The notes: a model not told the origin generated them from the letters alone. Shown: positions 43,560 through 51,585, counted from the stretch's first letter. The stretch: DNA of 64,000 nucleotides from FEB-25 sp963822175 (GCA_963822175.1 CAWGGJ010000008.1:186001-250000), one strand, 5' to 3'. A program made the numbers and translations.

Positions 43560-44108
43560 ATGACGCAATTCGTTGTTTTTTTGCTTGGATCGGTGGGAAT
43601 CTTCATCCTATCCCGCCACGCACTGGCTGAAAAGACCAGCCATGGATTCCCGCGCTTCTTTGCTTTTGAAGCGGTCCTGGGACTGGTTGTCCTCAATGCC
43701 CCGTACTGGTTTACCCAACCATTTTCATTACTGCAACTCGTTTCATGGGGTTTGCTGCTTGGGGCAGCATTCCTGGTCATCCAGGCTGTCCTGACCTTGC
43801 GTGCACACGGTGCACAGGATAGATCCATCCAGGATGATAGCCAGCTGTCTTTTGAAAAAACCACCCACCTGGTGATGGAGGGGCCCTACCACTTCATCCG
43901 CCACCCCATGTATGCTTCACTGCTATACCTGGCCTGGGGAGTGTTCCTCAAACAGGTCACCCTGATCACCGTCATGCTGCTGGTCCTCGCCTGCCTGACG
44001 CTGTTCCTCACTGCGGTCTACGAAGAGCGGGAGAACCTGGTAAAATTTGGGGATGAATATGCCAAATACATGCTGCATACCAGGCGATTTATCCCCTATG
44101 TTTTTTGA
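43560..44108 (+). CDS. Isoprenylcysteine carboxylmethyltransferase-like membrane protein (copy 3)
   Basis: A 182-residue membrane protein with four or five hydrophobic segments, the shortest of the three ICMT-like proteins in the window. The signature L-V-M-E-G-P-Y-H-F-I-R-H-P-M-Y-A-S is near residues 104-120, followed by Y-E-E-R-E near residue 154 and F-G-D-E-Y-A-K-Y. The S-adenosylmethionine-binding residues are therefore conserved. Substrate unknown. It starts 18 nt after the hemerythrin stop and ends 6 nt before the GNAT gene, so probably co-transcribed. Confidence 0.8.
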   Translation: MTQFVVFLLGSVGIFILSRHALAEKTSHGFPRFFAFEAVLGLVVLNAPYWFTQPFSLLQLVSWGLLLGAAFLVIQAVLTLRAHGAQDRSIQDDSQLSFEKTTHLVMEGPYHFIRHPMYASLLYLAWGVFLKQVTLITVMLLVLACLTLFLTAVYEERENLVKFGDEYAKYMLHTRRFIPYVF

Positions 44109-44114
44109 TCAACC

Positions 44115-44891
44115 ATGATCGAGTGTCCGGTCGACCACCCAGCTTTACCGCAGCTCTTTGATCCACACGTGCCCAATAATGCTGCCTTGTGGTCCGTGCT
44201 ACTCGGGCGCCACAGGGGGAAGGTGGTAGTGGACAACCTGGAGCGTCCCACTCAGTGTGTGGTACACACCGATGCCGTGATGACCTATGCCAGCCGCGAG
44301 GTGAGCCAGCACTTCCTGGAAGATGCCCTGGATCACCTGGCGCACAGCGTTCCCATCTGGCTGATCCGTGCCCAGGGTGACCCGCCTGCCCCCGAACCAG
44401 TACGCTGTCTATCCAGGCTGGAATTCTATGACCTTGACCCATCCTCGCCGGTCCTGGCAAAGTTCTGTAACGAGATTGAGCTGGGATACACAGTGCGGTC
44501 CATCGATAGGGAGCTGCTTGAACGCTGTGAATGGCGTGATGATATGGAGTTCTTTGCTGGCAGCCTTGAGAATTTCCTGCAAAATGACCTTGGCATCTGC
44601 CTGATGCGAGCTGAAGAGATCATTGTCGAAGCCTATGCTTCAGCCCTGGGTGCACCTTATGCTGAGATCGGTGCCATCACCCATGAGCCGTATCGTGGCA
44701 AAGGTTATGCCACCCAGACTGTCGCCTGCCTGGTTGAAATCCTGGCTAAGCTTGGCTACCAGTGCTATTGGAGCTGCGATATCGATAACCCTGCTTCTGC
44801 ATGCGTGGCTCGAAAGCTTGGTTTTGGAATTGAAAAACCTTATGAAATTTGGGAATACCTCCCGTATACTGAAGAAATGGTAAAAATTTAG
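44115..44891 (+). CDS. GNAT family acetyltransferase (two-domain type)
   Basis: A 258-residue protein of the GNAT_acetyltransferase-2 (PF12746-like) type: an N-terminal domain without catalytic motif, then a C-terminal GNAT domain with the acetyl-CoA loop Y-R-G-K-G-Y-A-T-Q-T (about residues 195-204) and N-P-A-S-A-C-V-A-R-K-L-G-F. Target unknown. Third in the hemerythrin-ICMT-GNAT cluster, starting 6 nt after the preceding stop. Confidence 0.85.
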   Translation: MIECPVDHPALPQLFDPHVPNNAALWSVLLGRHRGKVVVDNLERPTQCVVHTDAVMTYASREVSQHFLEDALDHLAHSVPIWLIRAQGDPPAPEPVRCLSRLEFYDLDPSSPVLAKFCNEIELGYTVRSIDRELLERCEWRDDMEFFAGSLENFLQNDLGICLMRAEEIIVEAYASALGAPYAEIGAITHEPYRGKGYATQTVACLVEILAKLGYQCYWSCDIDNPASACVARKLGFGIEKPYEIWEYLPYTEEMVKI

Positions 44892-45163
44892 GTAGGATTC
44901 GACTCGTATGTCGCATGGATGACCGGTGATCATCACCGAACTGGTCGACATCTTCTACTCTTCTAGGGGAATACGATGTAACAATCGCGCAAAGCTTATG
45001 GATAAAAGCGACAAACAGCCATTTTGGACACTTAACCCAGACATTACCTAGCCAGGCGCTGACCGTCTGCCAGATTCAAACACTCCACACAACCCATGGA
45101 ATTGGTGAAATCAGAGTAGAATAGACCAGGTCTAAGGTAAATTGCTCTGTCCAGGAGGCTCAT

Positions 45164-45634
45164 ATGGGTGTGCTCAAATTCATCCTGCGTGTCATCGGAT
45201 GGCTGGTGACCATCATCCTTCAAGTTGCTGCAGCAAATATTGTCGTCTTCATTTTCTCATTGTTATTTGGTTGGATGGAGATCAACACCCTGCTGGGATG
45301 GCTGACCCTGCTTTTTGCGGTCTGGCTGGGATATGTGATCGGGGTCAACCTGGCCGGGCAAGCGGCACTGCGCCTGGTGTGGAGGAATGTCAGGCCACTC
45401 ACCCGCCAACGGCTGATAGGGACTGCCGTTGGAGCACTCATCCCGCTGCTTGTCCTTTTAGGCTACGGAATCAGCCTCTCGTTCGGCACACAGGGCTCGA
45501 ATTTCTATGACCTGGTGACCAATAACTGGCAACCCATCCTGGCGCAGGTGGCGATGTTTGCGGCCGTTCTTGGATTTTATATCCCTGGGCTATTGAAAGC
45601 CTCCATCGAAACCAATATCGAAGACAAATACTAG
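45164..45634 (+). CDS. Small integral membrane protein, unknown
   Basis: A 156-residue membrane protein with four hydrophobic segments (about 8-30, 38-60, 85-105 and 125-145). The N terminus is short and positively charged. No family recognised and no catalytic motif. AGGAGG lies 6-7 nt before ATG 45164. It ends 13 nt before the -35 of a strongly promoted membrane protein-regulator operon, but lies outside that operator control. Confidence 0.7.
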   Translation: MGVLKFILRVIGWLVTIILQVAAANIVVFIFSLLFGWMEINTLLGWLTLLFAVWLGYVIGVNLAGQAALRLVWRNVRPLTRQRLIGTAVGALIPLLVLLGYGISLSFGTQGSNFYDLVTNNWQPILAQVAMFAAVLGFYIPGLLKASIETNIEDKY

Positions 45635-45647
45635 AGAATATTCCCTC

Positions 45648-45707
45648 TTGACAAATGTAAAGATAAAAGTATAATATAGACAGGTCTATAATATAGACTA
45701 GTCTATA
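45648..45707 (+). promoter_or_regulatory. Consensus promoter with tandem palindromic operators (operon 1)
   Basis: TTGACA (45648-45653), 16-nt spacer, TATAAT (45670-45675). Two 16-bp palindromes follow: TATAGACAGGTCTATA (45675-45690) and TATAGACTAGTCTATA (45692-45707), centres 17 bp apart, covering the expected transcription start. The adjacent HTH protein is the likely repressor. The same arrangement stands before the operon at 55572. Confidence 0.9.
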
Positions 45708-45739
45708 AAAGTATGAAAGTAAGAATGGAGGGAATGGAG

Positions 45740-46366
45740 ATGGAAAACAATATAAAAGCATCACAGATAAGGGCGGTGCAGTATTGGTTTTCTGATGGAC
45801 TGGTAGAGCTTTCTGGTGGGCTTCTCTGCCTGATGCTGGCAGTTTATTTCAGCATCCAACAAATCCTACCGTCCTCTCAAGGTAGTTTCGCATTAGTATT
45901 CTTATTGGTTTTCGTTGTTGCGTTTGGCATCCGCAAGCTGATGCTTTGGTATCGGCAGCGCAGCACATACCCACGCACGGGGTTCATCGAACCAAAGAAA
46001 GCTTGGGAGGATCGCAGATTGCTTGGGATTGAAATCGTTTTCACAATTCTGCTATTGGGATTCATGCTTTACACGATCTTCCAAGGGATTCAAACAATGA
46101 TGTGGACGTCTGCCATCACTGGCGCGTTGTTTGCCTTCATCTTCGCTTTGGCAGGCTACCGGACAAAATTAGTACGTTTCATTTATTTGGCAATCTACTG
46201 TTTTTTCCTCGGTATAATCCTGGCGTTTAGCGGATTGGATGGTTTATGGGGGGCATCGCTGCTCTCCTTATGCGTTGGATTAGTGCTGATCGCCTTCGGT
46301 ATCGTAACACGGGCTACTTATTTACATCAGTCATCAGTGACTGTGGAGCATGCGGATGAACGCTGA
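45740..46366 (+). CDS. Membrane protein of a regulator-linked operon
   Basis: A 208-residue protein with about six hydrophobic segments in three pairs, separated by a basic cytoplasmic loop (R-Q-R-S-T-Y-P-R-T-G-F-I-E-P-K-K). No named family recognised. Start chosen at ATG 45740, with GGAGGG 7 nt upstream; three earlier in-frame ATGs lie in or before that site. Its end overlaps the regulator gene by 17 nt. The strong operator-covered promoter suggests tight repression and induction on demand. The membrane protein of the operon at 55572 is of similar size and layout but not obviously homologous by eye. Confidence 0.8.
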   Translation: MENNIKASQIRAVQYWFSDGLVELSGGLLCLMLAVYFSIQQILPSSQGSFALVFLLVFVVAFGIRKLMLWYRQRSTYPRTGFIEPKKAWEDRRLLGIEIVFTILLLGFMLYTIFQGIQTMMWTSAITGALFAFIFALAGYRTKLVRFIYLAIYCFFLGIILAFSGLDGLWGASLLSLCVGLVLIAFGIVTRATYLHQSSVTVEHADER

Positions 46367-46664
46367 GGTGCAATCGACCCGCTCACTCGTGGATGTGGAC
46401 CGTTTGATCCACGAACCATCACGTAGCGCTATCCTGGCGGTTCTATCAGCAGTGCAGAGCGCCGATTTCCTGTACCTTTTACGAGAAACAGGCCTAACCA
46501 AGGGCAACCTGACGGTTCACCTTTCCAAGCTTGAGGCCGCGGGTTATATCAAGATTGAGAAGACGTATCGAGGAAAACTACCCCTTACGCTGTGCAGCCT
46601 GACGGAAGATGGCAGATTGGCATTTGAGAATTATTGCAAGCAACTCAAGCAATTTGTCAGGTGA
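46350..46664 (+). CDS. Winged-helix transcriptional regulator (HTH_34-like, operon 1)
   Basis: A 104-residue winged-helix protein: L-I-H-E-P-S-R-S-A-I-L-A-V-L near residue 20, a recognition helix in T-K-G-N-L-T-V-H-L-S-K-L-E-A-A-G-Y, then a wing and a C-terminal helix. The pattern is that of HTH_34 / ArsR-MarR-like repressors. Its gene overlaps the membrane protein gene by 17 nt, so they are coupled. It probably binds the two palindromes before the operon. Closely similar in layout to the regulator at 54707. Confidence 0.85.
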   Translation: MRMNAEVQSTRSLVDVDRLIHEPSRSAILAVLSAVQSADFLYLLRETGLTKGNLTVHLSKLEAAGYIKIEKTYRGKLPLTLCSLTEDGRLAFENYCKQLKQFVR

Positions 46665-46720
46665 GTGTAAGCCGGGGTATTTCGTTTTATAGTAGAGCAA
46701 TAAGAATAAACCACAGAGTT

Positions 46721-46767
46721 TATTGAGAGTACAGAGACTTCCTGACGAAGTCTCTGTGCTCTCAATA
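46721..46767. terminator. Long hairpin after operon 1, without T run
   Basis: Arms 46721-46740 and 46748-46767 pair over 20 positions (9 bp, one T-G wobble, 10 bp) around a 7-nt loop CCTGACG. It lies 57 nt after the regulator stop. No U run follows, so it is either a T-less terminator, an mRNA 3' stabiliser, or a palindromic element. Confidence 0.6.
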
Positions 46768-46801
46768 TGAATTGTTTTCTGTTTCGAAGTAAAATTACAC
46801 C

Positions 46802-47101
46802 ATGGGTTCATATTTGCGTGCCCCGGATGATGCCTACTGGCACTTCAGGCGTTTGAGGACAGATTGCCAGGTGGGTGCAGAGTATATCAGCCATGAGGAT
46901 GGCTACATGTACCGCATAAACCACGAACGGTGCATCTGCCGGGTGGTGGATGGCCTGGAGCAGGTCACCATCGACAGCCTGCCTTCCAGGTTGCCTGCCG
47001 GGGCGCATGTGCTCACCGGGGTGGGGTGGGGGTTCCACATGCACATCTCCACTTTTTACCAACAGGTGATCGCCCGATCAGATACCAAGGCGAGTAAATA
47101 G
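46802..47101 (+). CDS. Hypothetical protein
   Basis: A 99-residue open frame with codon use like its neighbours: soluble, with several His and Cys residues (H-E-R-C-I-C, H-M-H-I). No family recognised. Start ATG 46802 lacks a Shine-Dalgarno. The opposite strand also has an open frame of 84 residues over the same stretch, but its composition (rich in Pro, His) is less protein-like. Real gene status is uncertain. Confidence 0.45.
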   Translation: MGSYLRAPDDAYWHFRRLRTDCQVGAEYISHEDGYMYRINHERCICRVVDGLEQVTIDSLPSRLPAGAHVLTGVGWGFHMHISTFYQQVIARSDTKASK

Positions 47102-47114
47102 GCGGATAGTTCAA

Positions 47115-47143
47115 ACCTGGCAGGTTAAATCAACCTGCCAGGT
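47115..47143. terminator. Hairpin between convergent genes
   Basis: Perfect 12-bp stem ACCTGGCAGGTT / AACCTGCCAGGT with loop AAATC. It starts 14 nt after the hypothetical gene at 46802 and 137 bp before the end of the convergent Nudix gene. No T run on either strand. Confidence 0.6.
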
Positions 47144-47279
47144 CTGTCTGAGATGATTGCTACGCAAAACCGTTACCACAACCAATATGATTTAGATGGA
47201 ATTGCCAGGCAGAAGTTCCAATTCCACCAGGTTATAGGTGATACCAATAATTAACCTTTACCCTGGCTGGTTATGACAA

Positions 47280-47735
47280 TCAAGATTGGTTATTATCTCT
47301 TTTCCGCGTCTGTTTGAGCATCTCCTGGGTGGATTGAGCAGTTTGACGGCGAAACACAGGCTGATCCTGCACTTCCAGGGTATCCAAAATTCTTTCAGCA
47401 TGTTTCGGAGCGGTGTTTGATGGCAGATTATCAAGATCAAAATAGCGATACTCAATGGATAAATCGCTGGTGTACAGGCTTCCACCCGTGATGCGGCAAA
47501 CGAAGGAGAATACATATTCATCTTTGCCGATTTTGCCATAGACACCTACGAGACGCTCGATATCAACCTCCAGGCCGGTTTCCTCCATCACTTCCCGCAT
47601 AACCGCCTCGGTTGGCATCTCTCCACGTTCAACGCCACCACCGGGCAGGTTCCACACGTCGTTATCCCGTGGGTGACACAAGAGAACACGACCCTGCTCA
47701 TCGAAAATCATAGCAAATGCACCGATTGTGAACAA
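47280..47735 (-). CDS. NUDIX hydrolase
   Basis: A 151-residue Nudix protein. The Nudix box is G-G-G-V-E-R-G-E ... R-E-V-M-E-E-T-G-L, about residues 31-54, with the catalytic REVxEExG intact. Members hydrolyse nucleoside diphosphates linked to another group; the substrate here is unknown. The start is TTG 47735, supported by GGGAGG 5-6 nt upstream on the minus strand; no ATG lies within the first eight codons. It runs convergent with the hypothetical gene at 46802. Confidence 0.9.
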   Translation of the reverse strand: MFTIGAFAMIFDEQGRVLLCHPRDNDVWNLPGGGVERGEMPTEAVMREVMEETGLEVDIERLVGVYGKIGKDEYVFSFVCRITGGSLYTSDLSIEYRYFDLDNLPSNTAPKHAERILDTLEVQDQPVFRRQTAQSTQEMLKQTRKRDNNQS

Positions 47736-47811
47736 GCTAACCTCCCAAAGCAGATCGAATAATATAAATGGTTATTCCGGGAAAAATATCCAATCCTCCA
47801 CTCGAGGATGA

Positions 47812-48918
47812 TTACGGACACGCCCTTTTCCCAATTGCCAACAGCCTGCCATCAGCTACCCGCCATACTCGGATATCCACATCATCTGCAGAAACCAAAA
47901 GTGAATTATCTGGCGAGAAGAGCACCTCAAAAATGGGTGCCTGGTGTCCTTCCAGAGTGCGTATAACCTGTTGTCCATCCGGAGAGCTTATTACCAGGTT
48001 ATTACTCTCCGCATATGCCATAAACTTTCCGTCTGGCGAGTATGCCACCGCCATGCTGTAGATTGGTTGATCAGCACCCACCAGCTCAGTCCCATCTGAT
48101 ACTTTCCAAACGAACAGCCCGGTAGCCAGGTCAGCTGCCAGGTACTTTCCATCCGGTGAGAAAACTGCGTCCGAGGTGTCATACCCGCCTGTACCACCCA
48201 ACTCCTTCACCAGTACAAAGTTGTCTGCATTTACCAGGGTCACCGGACCATCTGCTGGTACAAGTGCCAGCATACTCCCATCAGGAGAGACGCCAATATT
48301 GGATAACTCACCATAATTTCCATACATATCCTTTTGGCCACCCTGCAGATCCCAAAACCACACATTTCCGTCGTGAGAGCTCGAGTACAGCGTATCCTTC
48401 GATGGAGAGAATTCGAGCTTAAGCGGAGTCTCTTGCTCGCTATGGATGGTGTAGGTTGGCTCATCTCCAGTCAAGCTGATCTCCTGGATCTCTCCGTTTG
48501 AAAATGCCCAGGCTAATGTGGTTCCATCAGGAGACAGTGCAACTGCCGGTCCATCAATGATTGACAAAGCCTGGATGAATCTTTCTCTCTTCATCGTCTG
48601 TAAATTGAAAATCTGAGCCCCCATGTCTGCTCTTACCAGCAGGCTCAAACTGTCAGGCAGAAAGGCGAACGGATCATAATAAGTGACGAAACACGGCACC
48701 GAATTAGCCAATTCATCTGTTGAAACCTGAGTATCCGTTGGAGCTGGAGTGTTGGTAAGAGTCGGGATGGATGATGAAGGTGCATCCGTATATTTTTGTT
48801 GAGGTGACAGGGTGGCAGGTGATGTGCCAGCAGTCGGGAGAGGGGAAGGGCGGCACCCAGCTATAGCCAATATCAACAGGATGAGGATGAATTGCAAATG
48901 AAGCTTCGTTTGTCTCAA
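47812..48918 (-). CDS. Lipoprotein with WD40 beta-propeller
   Basis: A 368-residue predicted lipoprotein: signal peptide with lipobox I-A-G-C (C22), Ser/Thr/Pro linker to about residue 75, then WD40-type blades marked by F-S-P-S/D, S-P-D-G and V-W-F-W-D, V-W-R-V-A-D-G at about 40-residue steps to the end. At least six blades are visible, so a near-complete propeller is likely on the outer face of the membrane. Function unknown. Same plan as the lipoproteins at 3271 and 16278. Confidence 0.85.
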   Translation of the reverse strand: MRQTKLHLQFILILLILAIAGCRPSPLPTAGTSPATLSPQQKYTDAPSSSIPTLTNTPAPTDTQVSTDELANSVPCFVTYYDPFAFLPDSLSLLVRADMGAQIFNLQTMKRERFIQALSIIDGPAVALSPDGTTLAWAFSNGEIQEISLTGDEPTYTIHSEQETPLKLEFSPSKDTLYSSSHDGNVWFWDLQGGQKDMYGNYGELSNIGVSPDGSMLALVPADGPVTLVNADNFVLVKELGGTGGYDTSDAVFSPDGKYLAADLATGLFVWKVSDGTELVGADQPIYSMAVAYSPDGKFMAYAESNNLVISSPDGQQVIRTLEGHQAPIFEVLFSPDNSLLVSADDVDIRVWRVADGRLLAIGKRACP

Positions 48919-49012
48919 GATTATTTCCTCAATGGATAATCAACCTGAACATGAACAATTTCAGGGATATACATTTTACAATGGATTACCGTTCTGTTCC
49001 TGGTTTAAGCAA

Positions 49013-49048
49013 CACCACCCTGCTTGAAAAGTTTCAAGCAGGGTGGTG
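49013..49048. terminator. Strong hairpin downstream of the secreted-protein pair
   Basis: Perfect 16-bp stem CACCACCCTGCTTGAA / TTCAAGCAGGGTGGTG with loop AAGT. It lies 37 nt beyond the stop of the minus-strand gene at 49085. No T run follows on either strand, but the position fits a transcription end or mRNA-end structure. Confidence 0.65.
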
Positions 49049-49084
49049 GAAGATTGGATACCTGATCGGAGCTGCTGATCCAGC

Positions 49085-49639
49085 TTATTTTTTTAGTAGC
49101 GGCAGAAAAATACGCACAGGCTGGTCTGCGGGGCAGATGACCGAGCCATAATTCGTTGAACCCAAGCCGGAGGAATCACGGGCGCGCAGCACATAGCTGT
49201 GGTTGGCTCCAAACATGGGATCACCTCCCGAGCCTGGCGCACCGCAGGGTACCCTGAAGGTCATCATTTCACCCGGTACATACATGCTGGTTTGAAAAAA
49301 ACCGTTGTAACGGGCGCGTGCCTTGTCATCGATACCAACCGTCATGGTGATCATGTAATTGGGGGATGCATCGGCGTACATGTAGCTCCAGGTGAGCAGG
49401 CACACACCGGTATTCGCCCGCGGTAATATGCACGAGGCGGTGGGGCTATCGATGAATGAAATGTCCGGAGATACACTTGCAGGCTGGTCTGGAAGAGGGG
49501 ATGGCGTGATGGGTGGTGATGTAGCTGAACCATCGGAAGCGCCACTTATGACCGGTGCTGCCTGGACTACTCCCCAGGCCAGGAAAAGCCCAGCCATGAG
49601 TGCGATCACGAGCAGGCTGATTCTAATTCGATAAGACAT
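49085..49639 (-). CDS. Small secreted protein with C-terminal P-L tail (paralogue A)
   Basis: A 184-residue secreted protein: signal peptide to about residue 27, Pro/Ser/Thr-rich stretch, then a beta-rich core with two or more disulfide candidates, marked by F-I-D-S-P-T-A-S-C, Y-M-I-T-M-T-V, R-Y-N-G-F-F-Q-T-S-M-Y-V-P and A-R-D-S-S-G-L. It ends P-V-R-I-F-L-P-L-L-K-K. The neighbouring gene upstream encodes a clear paralogue lacking this tail. Start ATG 49639 with AAGGAG upstream. No known family. Confidence 0.75.
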   Translation of the reverse strand: MSYRIRISLLVIALMAGLFLAWGVVQAAPVISGASDGSATSPPITPSPLPDQPASVSPDISFIDSPTASCILPRANTGVCLLTWSYMYADASPNYMITMTVGIDDKARARYNGFFQTSMYVPGEMMTFRVPCGAPGSGGDPMFGANHSYVLRARDSSGLGSTNYGSVICPADQPVRIFLPLLKK

Positions 49640-49657
49640 GCTTATCTCCTTTGCCAA

Positions 49658-50218
49658 TTATGGGGTGTAGGCCGGGCAGGAAACAGTGCCATAATTGGCA
49701 CTGCGTAAGCCTGCGGTATCGCGTGCTCGGATGGTGAATGCGTAAGATCTGCCCCATTGTGGATCTCCACTTTCGTTGAGCGAGCCACAGGCAACTTTAT
49801 ATCCCTGTGGGTTCATGTTATAGGGCACGTACATGCTGGTCTGGAAAAAACCATTGTAGCGTGATACAAAACCAAAATCGTTCAATTGGACGGTCATGGT
49901 GATCATATAATTGGGATCTGCGCTTACCGACATATAATACCAATTGATGTAGCACTCGTCTTTGGTTGGGTCAGGCTGCACGCAGGCTGAGGTGGGTGAG
50001 TCAATGAAGCTGATCAGGGGTTGGTTGGACTGGTCAGTTGCTGCTGTGGAACCTTCGGGGGCACTTATCTGGCGGGTGTTGCCTGCCAGTGTTTCCGAGC
50101 CGAGCAGTACCTCGCCGGATTGACCAGCCTGGACCTGGCCGCGGGCGATCCGCAAGGCACCGAAAGCGGTCATAAGTAAGAGGATTGCAATGGTGATAGG
50201 AATGGTTAGCTTACGCAT
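49658..50218 (-). CDS. Small secreted protein without tail (paralogue B)
   Basis: A 186-residue secreted protein with the same core as the gene downstream: F-I-D-S-P-T-S-A-C, N-Y-M-I-T-M-T-V, R-Y-N-G-F-F-Q-T-S-M-Y-V-P and A-R-D-T-A-G-L. The signal peptide is shorter and the Pro-rich linker different. It ends S-C-P-A-Y-T-P, about where the paralogue's Pro-Leu tail would begin. The two genes are 18 nt apart and co-directional, so a tandem duplicate in one operon is likely. Function unknown. Confidence 0.75.
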   Translation of the reverse strand: MRKLTIPITIAILLLMTAFGALRIARGQVQAGQSGEVLLGSETLAGNTRQISAPEGSTAATDQSNQPLISFIDSPTSACVQPDPTKDECYINWYYMSVSADPNYMITMTVQLNDFGFVSRYNGFFQTSMYVPYNMNPQGYKVACGSLNESGDPQWGRSYAFTIRARDTAGLRSANYGTVSCPAYTP

Positions 50219-50401
50219 GGAGTTCTCCTGGGTGATTAGAATGTGGAAATTCTAGACAGATCCCACCAGGTCAGGCTTACACTTCCCGCGACCCTTGATG
50301 AAATCAATCGCAAATAATATGTTATATTATATCAAATTTATCCTAATTATCAAGTATAAAGAATAATATAATACTGCTCTGGAGCAAATTGGCTTTCCCC
50401 G

Positions 50402-51229
50402 CTATACAGGTATTGCGATTTTCCGGGCTACGACCAGCATATGCTCACTCATCCCCACCACCGTCGGGTGGGTGCAGGTCTGCAGGTGGGTCTCCAGCCA
50501 TGGAAGGTAATGCTGTTTATCTTTTGCCAGGCGGTTCAACGCCTTGTGGTGCAGGGTGCTGATGCCTTCCAACCCTGCCATCTCCAGGATCTCCAGGTCA
50601 GGCCGGGTGAAGGCCAGCTGGAACTCCTCAGGGAGGAAGAAGTGGCAGGCGGTGAAGCCGCGTTCGCCCAGGTAATCCCCCGTGTTTATCAACTTATCGT
50701 AGTGCTGCATGCCAATCTCCACGGTCAATTCGTTCAGGATGACCGCCAGGACAGCTATCCGCCCGATCACCGAGACGAAAATGGGTGCTGCAGGTTTGGT
50801 GACCCGCACCAGCTCAGAGATCGCCCGGGCTCTTTCCTCCCCATCCAAAACGTGGGATAACGGTCCACCCGAACACAGCACGGCATCAAATGCGCCTTCG
50901 GGGAATTGCGACAGGTCCACGATGGAGGCGAGGGCGATCTGCTGTACCCGCTGCTGTATCTTATAGCGTTTACCCATGCGCCTGGCGAAATCCAGGTTCG
51001 CCTGGGTGGAATCCACCAGGGTGACATCATAACCTCGCCTGGCCAGCTCGAGGGTATAACGACCCGGCCCTCCCCCGGCATCCAGCACATGCCCTCCCGG
51101 TGGCAGGTACTTTGCCAGGAAATGCAGCGTGGTATCCAGCTCCAGGCGATGGTAAGCATTTTTAACCAACCGGCGCCATTCGCTGTGGACATTTTCGGTA
51201 TAGAACTGCGTTACCAGGTTATCAGACAT
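50402..51229 (-). CDS. Class I SAM-dependent methyltransferase
   Basis: A 275-residue methyltransferase: motif I V-L-D-A-G-G-G-P-G-R-Y near residue 49, V-T-L-V-D-S near 70, and F-D-A-V-L-C-S-G-G-P-L-S-H-V about residue 115. Fits the SmtA/methyltransf_11-like group acting on small molecules. Substrate unknown. Start ATG 51229. Upstream on the minus strand is a gap with a hairpin and no gene. Confidence 0.85.
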   Translation of the reverse strand: MSDNLVTQFYTENVHSEWRRLVKNAYHRLELDTTLHFLAKYLPPGGHVLDAGGGPGRYTLELARRGYDVTLVDSTQANLDFARRMGKRYKIQQRVQQIALASIVDLSQFPEGAFDAVLCSGGPLSHVLDGEERARAISELVRVTKPAAPIFVSVIGRIAVLAVILNELTVEIGMQHYDKLINTGDYLGERGFTACHFFLPEEFQLAFTRPDLEILEMAGLEGISTLHHKALNRLAKDKQHYLPWLETHLQTCTHPTVVGMSEHMLVVARKIAIPV

Positions 51230-51328
51230 GGCAGGTGATCATCCTTTGATTTACTTGGTTTTCAAGCGATAAAGAAAACCCGGTTAGTGAAAGAAACATA
51301 AAATTAATATTTTATTGGATATAAATAC

Positions 51329-51364
51329 AAAGGAAGGCAGTGGGAAACCCGCATACCTTCCTTT
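51329..51364 (-). terminator. Hairpin, probable end of the small basic gene
   Basis: Nine-bp arms AAAGGAAGG (51329-51337) and CCTTCCTTT (51356-51364). On the minus strand the hairpin follows the small basic protein gene by about 92 nt, and its last bases TTT with TGTATTTA beyond give a weak U-rich end. Confidence 0.5.
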
Positions 51365-51456
51365 GATCTCAGTTTATGTATCAGCCGCGATGAACCAACA
51401 ACAAAGATTGTTGCTTCACCTCCCGCTAGATCCACTTTGAAAGCGAGCCAATCTCG

Positions 51457-51585
51457 CTATCCAATACCGGTGGATGTTTTGTTTTTCTTCTCTTCCTTCA
51501 GCTTGCGTTTTTCCTTCAGCGTGTGTTGCGGTTTCTTCTTCTGTTGCTTTCTGCCTTTATCTGCTTTTCCACCAGATGTAGCCAT
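51457..51585 (-). CDS. Small lysine-rich basic protein
   Basis: A 42-residue protein, about one third Lys/Arg, read from ATG 51585 with AGGAG 8 nt upstream. The pattern S-G-G-K-A-D-K-G-R-K-Q-Q-K-K-K-P ... L-K-E-K-R-K-L-K-E-E-K-K-N-K resembles short, highly basic conserved proteins found in several Chloroflexota. Nucleic-acid binding is a guess from charge alone. The longer open frame to 51696 starts without a ribosome-binding site. Confidence 0.65.
   Translation of the reverse strand: MATSGGKADKGRKQQKKKPQHTLKEKRKLKEEKKNKTSTGIG

Noticed and set aside
48951..49151. 66-codon + frame
   Set aside because: Runs through the 16-bp hairpin and the end of the opposite gene; no protein-like pattern.
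50441..50860. 139-codon + frame
   Set aside because: Antisense to the methyltransferase with intact SAM motifs.
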